A program made the position numbers and the translations under genes. A stretch of 64,000 nt of DNA from Aliiruegeria haliotis (GTDB lineage: Bacteria; Pseudomonadota; Alphaproteobacteria; Rhodobacterales; Rhodobacteraceae). Where the stretch lies: NCBI RefSeq assembly GCF_003003255.1, contig NZ_PVTD01000006.1, forward strand, positions 1 through 64,000, in the 5' to 3' direction. Positions 8,750-16,316 of this stretch are shown one piece after another. The notes below the pieces were generated by a model. It saw only the letters and a list, made by a program, of their open reading frames with translations. It was not told where the DNA came from and did no database searches. The stretch's first letter is position 1. Each line of letters starts with the position of its first letter.

Positions 8750-9727
8750 ATGACAATGGTGCGCAACATGGTGTTTGCGGCGGTTGCCGGGCTCGGAATG
8801 ATGCCGTTCCAGGCCGACGCCGTCGAACTGGCGGCCACGATCGACGGACCGGTGACCACGGGGCAGGGGCAGGGCTTCCTGAAATTCGGGGAGGTTCTGT
8901 CCGATCTGACCAATGGAGAAGTCACGGTCAAGGTGTTCCCCGATGCCCAGCTGGGATCCGGCGGCGAGGCTTTCGAGCTTCTTGAGGACGGGCAGATCGC
9001 ACTCTACGCCATTGCCCCCGGCTACCTGGCGGAGTTTGCGCCGACCGTGCAGTCGCTTGTCGTGCCGTTCGTGTTCCGTGACTTCGATCATTGGCAAAGT
9101 GTCGTCAGCGGCGAGATCGGCGTCGAGTTCGCCAATGACGTCGCCGAGGCAACTGACGCGATGGTGATCGGGTATTTCGGCGGCTCCATCCGCAACCTCG
9201 TCAGCTCCAAGCCGGTCGAAACCGCCGAGGATGTTGCCGGCCTGCGCGTGCGTCTGCACCCGGCCGCGGTCCAGGTCAAAGCCTGGGAGGCGCTCGGCGT
9301 CGTGCCGACGGTCATGGCCTATGGCGAGATCTACTCCGGCCTTCAACTGGGCGTTGTCGATGGTCTTGAGAACGAAGCGGAATGGGTTCTGCGCATGAAG
9401 TTCTATGAGCAGGCGAAGTATTACGTGCAAACCGAGCATGAATACGTGACCCGCCCGGTACTGTTCTCCAAATCAATCTATGACAGTCTCACCCCCGAGC
9501 AGCAGGAGGCCGTTCTGGAGGCCGGACGCCAGGCCACAGCCTATCAACGTGAACTGGAGCACAAGTTCGATTCCGAATCCAAGGCTGCGCTGCGGGACGA
9601 GCACGGCGTGAACATCGTCGAGATCGACAAGGCGAAGATCCAGTCTGCCGTTGCCCAAGCGCTTGAGCCGGTGGTCGAAGAACTTGGCCTCGTCGAAGCG
9701 GTCGAGAGTATCCGGAACTACAAGTAG
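8750..9727 (+). CDS. dctP: TRAP transporter substrate-binding protein (DctP family)
   Basis: A 325-residue periplasmic binding protein. A signal peptide ends at about residue 24 (MPFQADA), followed by mature VELAATIDGP and the DctP hallmarks: GGEAFELLEDGQIALYA, the conserved Arg in the AGLRVRLHPA stretch that binds a substrate carboxylate, and PTVMAYGEIYSGLQLGVVDGLENE. Such proteins deliver organic acids, often sugar acids, to a DctQM membrane pair, here encoded two genes downstream. GGGAGG lies 6-11 bases before the ATG. Ligand not identifiable; the operator suggests shared control with the sugar ABC system. Confidence 0.92.
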   Translation: MTMVRNMVFAAVAGLGMMPFQADAVELAATIDGPVTTGQGQGFLKFGEVLSDLTNGEVTVKVFPDAQLGSGGEAFELLEDGQIALYAIAPGYLAEFAPTVQSLVVPFVFRDFDHWQSVVSGEIGVEFANDVAEATDAMVIGYFGGSIRNLVSSKPVETAEDVAGLRVRLHPAAVQVKAWEALGVVPTVMAYGEIYSGLQLGVVDGLENEAEWVLRMKFYEQAKYYVQTEHEYVTRPVLFSKSIYDSLTPEQQEAVLEAGRQATAYQRELEHKFDSESKAALRDEHGVNIVEIDKAKIQSAVAQALEPVVEELGLVEAVESIRNYK

Positions 9728-9746
9728 CGGCGAAAAGCGAATGCGC

Positions 9747-9773
9747 CGGCGGTCAATGGTCCATTGATCGCCG
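9747..9773 (+). promoter_or_regulatory. Intercistronic hairpin after dctP
   Basis: Bases 9747-9758 and 9762-9773 pair as a 12-bp stem (one G-U wobble) with a 3-base loop, 20 bases after the dctP stop. There is no U-run. As with the hairpin at 4105, it probably protects the upstream mRNA or reduces readthrough, favouring binding-protein synthesis. Confidence 0.5.
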
Positions 9774-9797
9774 ACGCTTGAGTGTGCGGGGAATAGA

Positions 9798-11843
9798 ATG
9801 ACGGATCTGTGTGACCGGTTGCTTCCGGACGGGGCCGAATGGGACAGTGCCTTTTGCCTGCCGTGCACCATGATCGACGGGCACCCCTTTCACACCATGT
9901 GGATCGCCGCCGACTATGCCTGCGCCCTTGTTGAGGCGGCGACGCCGGAATGCCTGACCCGTGCAGAATGTGTCCTGCGGGCATTGGCCGGGTTTCAGGA
10001 TGCCGACCCGGCCTCGCCATCAATCGGGAACTTCCGGTGGGAGCACGAAGACCCCGGCGTGGAGGATCTGAATGCGGTGGTGTTCTTCGCGATCCGGATC
10101 GTGCCTCTGCTCCATCGCCACCGGGCCCGCTTGTCGGCGGACCTGCTTGACGTGCTGCTGCCCACTGTCCGCCGTGCTCTCGGTGCGATCGAGAGCATCA
10201 ACGTCGGGCCGGAATACACCAACATCATCAGCCAGTCCGTCGCCGCGTTGATCGTCGGAGGGCAGTTGCTTGATGACCCGGACATCATCGCGCTTGGGAG
10301 TTGTCGCTTTCGCGAATGGGTGTCTCTGGTCGATGAAAGCGGGTTGGCCCATGAGTTCAACTCGCCCGTCTACACACAGATGACCGTTTCGGCGCTCCGG
10401 GCTATCGAAGACCTCTCTGCAGATTCCGGGCTTCGCGCTGTGGCCGCGCAGGTCCGGTTGCGCCAGATCCTGAGTGTCGCTCTCCACATCAACAGCGCCA
10501 CCGGGCGCATGTCCGCCCCGCACTGCCGGGCTTATTTCCCGTTCCTGGTGGCGGAAACGCCGCCTGATATCGACGTGCTCAAGGATTGGGTGGCGCGTGG
10601 CTGGGCGCCGGACTGGATGCTGGAGCTTTGCCGTGCGGACAAGGGGATAGTCCGCGAGACATCCGACCGTGCCCGTGGCGTCCATTTGACGAGTTTCCAC
10701 GGTGCCGGATATTCGGTTGGCACGGCATCGCGCGAACTCGACACGCAGAACAATCGGTATATCGCGGCACAAACCACCGCAATTGCGGTGCAGTTCATGG
10801 GCAAGGACAAGGCGCCCGGTACCCTGTTCTGCAAGTATGTCTGGAATGACGAATGGCTGGGCGACTACGCGACCGCGCCGTCGCGCCCCAGCAGGCAGGT
10901 GTTCTTCGACCACGGGGCATTCCTCGGTGTTCAGGATGGGCCCCGCATGATCGGCGCGTACCGGCCCCGCCGCCTGGATGCCTGGAACCGTACCGCCAGC
11001 GCCAAGACGTGCCTGGTGGTGGCTGATGCGCGACAGGTCGGGGCGGTTTGGGTCAAGGGGCAGAAGCTGCCGCACCTTCCGGCGGAAATTGATCCGACAG
11101 CCGCCGTCACCCTTGATCTTGGCAACGTTCACGTCGTCTTGAAACCCTTGTCATCAAAGGAGCTTCAGCCGGAGCTTCCCAACCGTCTGGTCGAGCGCGA
11201 CGGCATGCTGGTTTTCGAGATACCCGACTACCTTGGCCCGGCCCGAACATTCTGGAATCAGGCCAAGCCGGGCGCGTTCTTTCAGGGGCACATCCGCGCC
11301 GGGTTCTATGCCGAAGTGTTCCCGTCATCGGCGGGTATCGATCCCTCCACGCTGGCAACGCTTGTCGATTCCGGGCTGTTGACCGATGAGTCTGATCCGC
11401 CGATCCGTCCCGATCAGGGGGTGCGCAACTGGACGCTGGCTTACGCGCGGGGAGAGTACAGCCTCGGCATGAAGATCGATCTCCACAACTGGCGCAGGCT
11501 GGCCGACTGGACAGGGGTCGGTCCGATTGGACTGCCCATGCTGGAGTCCTCTCTGGCAAAGCAATCCTGTGGCGGGCGGATCGACCTCGGGGGCGCCACT
11601 TTGATCTTCAACGCACAGCCCGCATGGTTGGTTGCGCTGCCGGACAGCGGGCTCTGGGCCGCCAGCGTTCATCCCGGTGACCTTGCGGGGCCGATCCGAT
11701 TGCAGACGCCCGGCGGCAGCGTCGAGCTTCGGCAGACAAGAGGTGCGACGATACTCTGGCAGGATGGAAAGGTCTGGGTCGACCATACCGCCCCTGGAGC
11801 GCGTATCTCCGTCGAGGGTGGAAATCTGCTGGGTGCGACCTGA
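9798..11843 (+). CDS. Uncharacterised protein, predicted alpha-toroid plus beta-sandwich
   Basis: A 681-residue protein with no signal peptide or membrane segment, so probably cytoplasmic. The first 300 residues are helical and contain GPEYTNI (about 136-142) and EFNSPVYTQMTVSALRAI (about 188-205). Similar EYNSPTY-type motifs occur in polysaccharide-active proteins with an (alpha/alpha) toroid, to my memory. The second half is beta-rich, as in lyases with a C-terminal sandwich. It is encoded between dctP and dctQM, which suggests it breaks down the imported compound, possibly an unsaturated or sulfated oligosaccharide. No specific family is claimed and catalysis is unproven. Confidence 0.6.
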   Translation: MTDLCDRLLPDGAEWDSAFCLPCTMIDGHPFHTMWIAADYACALVEAATPECLTRAECVLRALAGFQDADPASPSIGNFRWEHEDPGVEDLNAVVFFAIRIVPLLHRHRARLSADLLDVLLPTVRRALGAIESINVGPEYTNIISQSVAALIVGGQLLDDPDIIALGSCRFREWVSLVDESGLAHEFNSPVYTQMTVSALRAIEDLSADSGLRAVAAQVRLRQILSVALHINSATGRMSAPHCRAYFPFLVAETPPDIDVLKDWVARGWAPDWMLELCRADKGIVRETSDRARGVHLTSFHGAGYSVGTASRELDTQNNRYIAAQTTAIAVQFMGKDKAPGTLFCKYVWNDEWLGDYATAPSRPSRQVFFDHGAFLGVQDGPRMIGAYRPRRLDAWNRTASAKTCLVVADARQVGAVWVKGQKLPHLPAEIDPTAAVTLDLGNVHVVLKPLSSKELQPELPNRLVERDGMLVFEIPDYLGPARTFWNQAKPGAFFQGHIRAGFYAEVFPSSAGIDPSTLATLVDSGLLTDESDPPIRPDQGVRNWTLAYARGEYSLGMKIDLHNWRRLADWTGVGPIGLPMLESSLAKQSCGGRIDLGGATLIFNAQPAWLVALPDSGLWAASVHPGDLAGPIRLQTPGGSVELRQTRGATILWQDGKVWVDHTAPGARISVEGGNLLGAT

Positions 11844-11978
11844 CTGACACAACACCAGGGACCCGCGTGCATCGACTGCCAAAGTAGCAAACTTTGACAC
11901 CTGCGATGGGTAGACAAAGGAAGATCAAACGATTAAGCAAATTGACGAGTCTCCGACCGAACGGGAGTGGGTATTGGG

Positions 11979-12452
11979 ATGATAAGATCTGCCTTTCGAT
12001 ACGTTCTGGCCGCGCACCTGGCTGTGCTTTGCGTGCTGGTCGCCTATCAGGTCGTCGCGCGATACGTTGAGTTCATCCCACCGTTCCTGTGGACCGAAGA
12101 ATTTGCGCGCCTGGTCTTCATGTGGATGGTGATGATCGGCGCCGGATACGGTTTCATCCAGCAGACGCACTTCTCCTTCACGTTTCTGAAGTCTGCGATG
12201 CCGCCGAGGTTGGGGCGCTACCTGTCCATCGTCATCCTGCTGGCTTCGCTGGCAGTCATGAGCTTCTTCGCGTGGTCAAGCTGGATCTTCTTCATGAAGG
12301 GGTTCGGGCGGACGTCGCTTGTCACCGGTTTGCCAATGGCGACCAGCTACGGCGCGCTTCTGTTTGGCGGCTTGATCAGCGTCTGTGCCATTGCGGTGTC
12401 TCTCTTCGGTGTGGTCTTCCGCTCCGGCGCATCCGACGAGCAGGAGGGCTGA
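11979..12452 (+). CDS. dctQ: TRAP transporter small permease (DctQ family)
   Basis: A 157-residue membrane protein with four transmembrane segments, the usual size for DctQ. The VVARYVEFIPPFLWTEEFARL stretch (about 25-45) is the family hallmark, followed by FMWMVMIGAGYGF. It forms the membrane complex with DctM and DctP. ATG 11979 is preferred to GTG 11967 since GGGAG lies 11 bases upstream of it. A weak operator-like TCAAACGATTAAG lies at 11925-11937. Confidence 0.88.
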   Translation: MIRSAFRYVLAAHLAVLCVLVAYQVVARYVEFIPPFLWTEEFARLVFMWMVMIGAGYGFIQQTHFSFTFLKSAMPPRLGRYLSIVILLASLAVMSFFAWSSWIFFMKGFGRTSLVTGLPMATSYGALLFGGLISVCAIAVSLFGVVFRSGASDEQEG

Positions 12453-12453
12453 C

Positions 12454-13731
12454 ATGGAACTTGTCATTCTGATGATGGTGATCATTGGCGTCTGTATCGC
12501 CATCGGTGTGCCGATCGGTGTGTCTCTCATGGCAGCCTCCGCCACGGTGCTGGTGATCGAACCGCATCTGAGCTTCTTCATGCTGGCGCGCCGCTTCTAT
12601 TCCAGTCTCGATTCCTTCGTGCTCCTCGCGGTGCCGCTGTTCCTGCTTGCCGGGTCGCTGATGAATGAAACCGGGATCACCGAACGGTTGATCCGATTTG
12701 CTTATGCGATTGTCGGCCATTTTCGGGGTGGCCTGGCGCATATCAACATCGTGGTCAGCATGCTGTTCGCGGGCATCTCGGGGTCTTCGACGGCTGACAC
12801 CGCCGGTGTTGGGGCCGTGCTGATCCCGGCGATGGACGGGAAAGGCTATTCCAAGTCCGTCGCAGTGGCGATCACCGCCGCTTCCTCGGTTCTGGGCGCG
12901 ATCATTCCGCCGAGCATCTTCTTTGTCATCTGGGGCGCGATAACGGGAACCTCGGTTGCTCAGCTTTTTGCCGCCGGGATTATTCCCGGTATCATGATCG
13001 CCCTCGCACAGATGGCCTATGTGGCGCACCGTGCACGGCTGGAAGACTGGCCGGTGGAGCCGCGCGCCGACACGAAGGAGTTCGTGGCGTCCTTCCGCGG
13101 TGCAATTCTTGGACTGGGAGCGCCCATCATCATTGTGGGCGGGATCATGTTCGGGTTTGCCACGCCGACCGAGGCGTCGATCCTCGCTGTGCTCTACGCC
13201 TTTGGGCTCGGGTTCTTCGTATATCGAAACCTGACGATCTCCCGAAGCATCGACATCCTCTCCGATAGTGCCCGCCTGATCAGCCTCTCGCTGTTCTGCT
13301 ACGGCTCGGCGGGATTGTTTGGCTGGCTGCTGTCCTTCTACCAGATGCCCGACCTGCTGCTGGCGCAAACCGAAGGCCTGCCCAACTGGGCGCTGTTGCC
13401 GATATTTGCGCTGTTGTGCATCGTGCTCGGCACGTTCCTTGATGCGTTGGTGATTGCCATCATCATCGGCCCGCTGTTCCTTCCGGCGATGGTCGCAGCC
13501 TCCGTGGATCCGGTACACTTCGGCATCGTCGCAGGGATCTCGCTGGCCATGGGCCTGATTACACCGCCCTATGGGCTGTGCCTCTTGATCGCCTGCGCCC
13601 TCGGCAAGATCGAGATGCACGAGGCAATTGCCGACACGATGAAGATGTTTGGCGTCACGGCGTTGATCCTGCTCATTATAATCCTGTTCCCGGCACTCAC
13701 GACGTTCATGCCGCAATTCCTGGATATCTGA
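12454..13731 (+). CDS. dctM: TRAP transporter large permease (DctM family)
   Basis: A 425-residue permease with about 12 transmembrane segments. It carries the DctM signature features: the start VIGVPIGVSLMAA-like region, FAGISGSSTADTAGVGAVLIPAM (about 107-129), ITAASSVLGAIIPPSI, and the late LITPPYGLCL motif. It is the ion-coupled transport subunit working with DctQ and DctP. It starts one base after the dctQ stop and follows an AGGAGG, so translation is coupled. Confidence 0.93.
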   Translation: MELVILMMVIIGVCIAIGVPIGVSLMAASATVLVIEPHLSFFMLARRFYSSLDSFVLLAVPLFLLAGSLMNETGITERLIRFAYAIVGHFRGGLAHINIVVSMLFAGISGSSTADTAGVGAVLIPAMDGKGYSKSVAVAITAASSVLGAIIPPSIFFVIWGAITGTSVAQLFAAGIIPGIMIALAQMAYVAHRARLEDWPVEPRADTKEFVASFRGAILGLGAPIIIVGGIMFGFATPTEASILAVLYAFGLGFFVYRNLTISRSIDILSDSARLISLSLFCYGSAGLFGWLLSFYQMPDLLLAQTEGLPNWALLPIFALLCIVLGTFLDALVIAIIIGPLFLPAMVAASVDPVHFGIVAGISLAMGLITPPYGLCLLIACALGKIEMHEAIADTMKMFGVTALILLIIILFPALTTFMPQFLDI

Positions 13732-13811
13732 CAGGGAGCAGATACAGGCCCGTTTCCTTTGGTGGCACTGCCCCGGCAGCGGAACAGCGCGGCAACCTTG
13801 GTTGCCTGCTA

Positions 13812-13834
13812 CCTTGCCGTTCCCTATGGCAAGG
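13812..13834 (+). terminator. Hairpin downstream of the TRAP operon
   Basis: CCTTGCC (13812-13818) and GGCAAGG (13828-13834) form a 7-bp stem with a 9-base loop about 80 bases after the dctM stop. No U-run follows, so it is a candidate terminator only. The rest of 13732-13993 has no recognisable gene. Confidence 0.35.
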
Positions 13835-13993
13835 CCTGAGATCCACTGGCAGGAAACGCGAAACCACCGGTCCATCCGTCTCGAACGAGACCTGACGGAT
13901 CATACGCACATGTTTCGACTACTCGCGTGGATCACATGCGTACGAGGAGGGTCACCGAGCCCGTGTGCTTTTCCCGCGCAGCTTCTTTTTTAG

Positions 13994-14353
13994 GTGCTGC
14001 TTGCGGCCATGGTTGGCACGATTGCCGTGGGCATCTGGGGGCCGGCGGTCTACCTGATCGCGAAAGTGCTCGGTATCAACATGGAAACGACGCAGGGTTT
14101 TCTGATCGGCTATGTGGGCATCTCGTTCTTTGTTGTCACGCTCGCGAGCACTCTCGGCTTTCAGGGGCTAGTGCGGAAGATCGTCGGCATTTACGGGGCG
14201 ATCAACATGCGCGACCCGTTCATGCGGGGCATCACCACGGAGTCGCAGCCATCAACACCGGGATGGGCGCTTGCGGCGGCCTACGTCGCGATCCTACTGC
14301 TGGCACTGACGGCATCGGTTGTTGCGATCCCGAGCCATGATCCAAATGCGTGA
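13994..14353 (+). CDS. Short membrane protein, possibly a gene remnant
   Basis: An open frame of 119 residues starting at a GTG directly after an in-frame TAG. It has about three hydrophobic segments (residues 1-25, 35-55, 90-112) and a polar middle with KIVGIYGAINMRD. I do not recognise the family. The lack of a ribosome site, the stop immediately before the start and the neighbouring gene fragment all suggest the truncated end of a former membrane protein. Confidence 0.35.
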   Translation: MLLAAMVGTIAVGIWGPAVYLIAKVLGINMETTQGFLIGYVGISFFVVTLASTLGFQGLVRKIVGIYGAINMRDPFMRGITTESQPSTPGWALAAAYVAILLLALTASVVAIPSHDPNA

Positions 14354-14376
14354 ATGCAGGGACCTGTGATCCTGAC

Positions 14377-14694
14377 TACGCGACTGATGCGAAGGCGAGC
14401 TCGGACATCACCTGTTGGCCAATGCTGGCGCTGTTCCACTTCCATTTCACGCCGGTGATCAACCATGACTGGGGCTCCGCGGTGGCGGTGGCGACGAACC
14501 TGCAACTTCTGGCGACGGTACCGCCGCTGCCGGAGTTCGACACCACCGAGAACCGCTTCCGTGACGGGCTGCTGGCTGACCCGCTCGACATCCAGGGCCA
14601 GATGGCGCGCAAGGGCCGGGTCGACATCCCGACCGGGCCGGGACTTGGTGTGGAACCCGACCGGGACTTCATTGCGAGGTACGAGGTGGCGTAG
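14377..14694 (+). pseudogene. C-terminal remnant of a mandelate racemase/muconate lactonizing enzyme-family gene
   Basis: The frame ending at 14694 reads a tail typical of enolase-superfamily sugar-acid dehydratases: GSAVAVATNLQLLATVPPLP, then EFDTTENRFRDGLLADPLDI and GRVDIPTGPGLGVEPD. That tail carries the end of the barrel and the C-terminal capping segment. The N-terminal capping domain and most catalytic residues are absent, and the segment before GSAV is degenerate. It is therefore a truncated relic. The left boundary is approximate. Former function was probably dehydration of a sugar acid. Confidence 0.65.
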
Positions 14695-14716
14695 CATGGG
14701 GTGTCGGCTGTAGTGT

Positions 14717-15694
14717 TTGCGCCAATCACATGGAGGCATTCCCATCGATATTCCAGCACCGAAAAAGGCCTGCTGCCTGCCGTCCAGACCGGGTGAGCAT
14801 CGATTGGCGGCAAAACCGGAGATCCGGCGCGCTGACATTCGGCCCAGGCGAAACTGCGTCCCGGTGCCGGGTGGGACGGCCTGTCTTGGAACCGCACGGC
14901 CGCTGATCGTGGACGATGCCGAAGGACCGCCGGTCAGAAAGCGCGTGCGGGACCTCTGGTGGGAACGTGGTGCGGTCTCGGTGGGCCAGTACCGGCACTT
15001 TGTCGAAGCGACGGGCCATGCCTCGGTCGCGGAACGGTCCGGCTGGTCCTTTGTCTTTTTCAGCCATTTGCCCGGGGCGGTTGAGGATACCCAGGGTGTA
15101 CAGGGGCTGGAATGGTGGCGGAAAGTTCACGGCGCTTCCTGGGAGTTTCCGACTGGGCCGGATGGAAGGGCTGCTCGGGATGACATGCCCGCGACCCATA
15201 TCGCCTGGGAGGATGCCCGCGCCTATGCGGCCTGGGCGGGCGGACGGTTGCCTCGCGAGGTGGAATGGGAGCATGCCGCGCGAGGCGGTCTGGGCGATGT
15301 CCGGTATCCTTGGGGGGACGCGGAGCCGAATGACACGGATTTCTTTCCCTGCAACATCTGGCAGGGAACGTTTCCGACGCGGAACACCGGGGCGGATGGG
15401 CACCATGGTCCTGCGCCGGTGCTTGCATACGACCCGAATGGCTATGGGCTGTACCAGATGGTCGGCAATGTGTGGGAATGGACCGCCGAACCGTTTCGCC
15501 TCAGGTCAAACACGCAAAACGCGAAACGGATCATGCAGGCCTCAAAAGGCAATCGGCTCCTGAAGGGCGGCTCGTTCCTTTGCCACAGCAGCTATTGCCA
15601 CCGCTATCGGATCGCCGCGCGCATCGGAAACACGCCCGACAGCACCAGCGAACACACCGGTTTTCGCGTGGTCTACGACCGACCGCCGGGCTGA
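14717..15694 (+). CDS. Formylglycine-generating enzyme (sulfatase-modifying factor)
   Basis: The protein aligns along its length with FGE/SUMF1, which oxidises a cysteine in the CxPxR motif of sulfatases to formylglycine. Visible family blocks are WAGGRLPREVEWEHAARGG, YPWGDAEPND, CNIWQGTFPTRNTGADG, NGYGLYQMVGNVWEW, and LKGGSFLCHSSYCHRYRIAA with two cysteines five apart, matching the copper-binding active-site pair of human FGE. It therefore looks catalytically intact. The start is unclear: TTG 14717 is the first start codon after a stop and lacks a ribosome site, while GGAGG at about 14731 precedes only ATT/ATC codons. No complete sulfatase lies in the window. Confidence 0.88.
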   Translation: MRQSHGGIPIDIPAPKKACCLPSRPGEHRLAAKPEIRRADIRPRRNCVPVPGGTACLGTARPLIVDDAEGPPVRKRVRDLWWERGAVSVGQYRHFVEATGHASVAERSGWSFVFFSHLPGAVEDTQGVQGLEWWRKVHGASWEFPTGPDGRAARDDMPATHIAWEDARAYAAWAGGRLPREVEWEHAARGGLGDVRYPWGDAEPNDTDFFPCNIWQGTFPTRNTGADGHHGPAPVLAYDPNGYGLYQMVGNVWEWTAEPFRLRSNTQNAKRIMQASKGNRLLKGGSFLCHSSYCHRYRIAARIGNTPDSTSEHTGFRVVYDRPPG

Positions 15695-15697
15695 CAA

Positions 15698-15880
15698 TCA
15701 AATCCGCCGGTGCACATGCTGCTCGCCGCGGTCGCGCTCGTCGACATAGCTGCCGACGGGCGGATGGTGGCCCGGTCCCGCCAGCCAGTCGCCTTCCGCC
15801 TCCATCCAGTCAAACAGACGGCGTTTCAGGTCCGGTTGAACCCTTGCCCGCGCCGGATCGCGTTGCATGTGCGGCCGAGC
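15698..15880 (-). pseudogene. Possible C-terminal remnant of a sulfatase
   Basis: The reverse strand ending at 15698 encodes a tail with RDPARARVQPDLKRRLFDWM and then EAEGDWL. Many sulfatases end in a similar DPxxxxVxxxLxxRLxxWMxxTGDWL pattern. The frame is open upstream but loses similarity, with no catalytic CxPxR region. Convergent position three bases from the FGE gene makes a decayed sulfatase partner plausible. Inference only; the right boundary is approximate. The remainder up to 16316 has no recognisable gene. Confidence 0.35.
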
Positions 15881-16316
15881 AATTGATCGACTTTGGGGAA
15901 GAATGCCGAGCAACACCATCGAACCTGCGCAATCGGGCGCGGCAATGGTGCCGCAGATTGCCGCCCGGAGTTGCGAGGCAATCGTGGCGTGCCTCCTCGC
16001 GGTGGCATTTCTCGAGACCTCTTGAGGCAAGGCGATTGGCTTGCGATGGTCCTAGCAGCCCCCCGCGGCGCGTGAGAAAGGCGGCGCGCCAATTTGCGAT
16101 CGGGTGCCGAAGATAACGTCCACTCGGGCCGTCCTTGGCGTCCTGCTCGCTGGCTTTCCACAAAACGTTGCGTATCGCCCCCCGGGCGCGCTACGCTCCA
16201 CGATGACGCTGCGTAATTCTATGGCAGCGCAATCAGGTACCGGGGGCAGCGAGACTTGGCGCGAACAGTATTCTGGTGCCGTTGCGGCGCTTGCATTCCC
16301 ATACAGGAGGTGCGCC

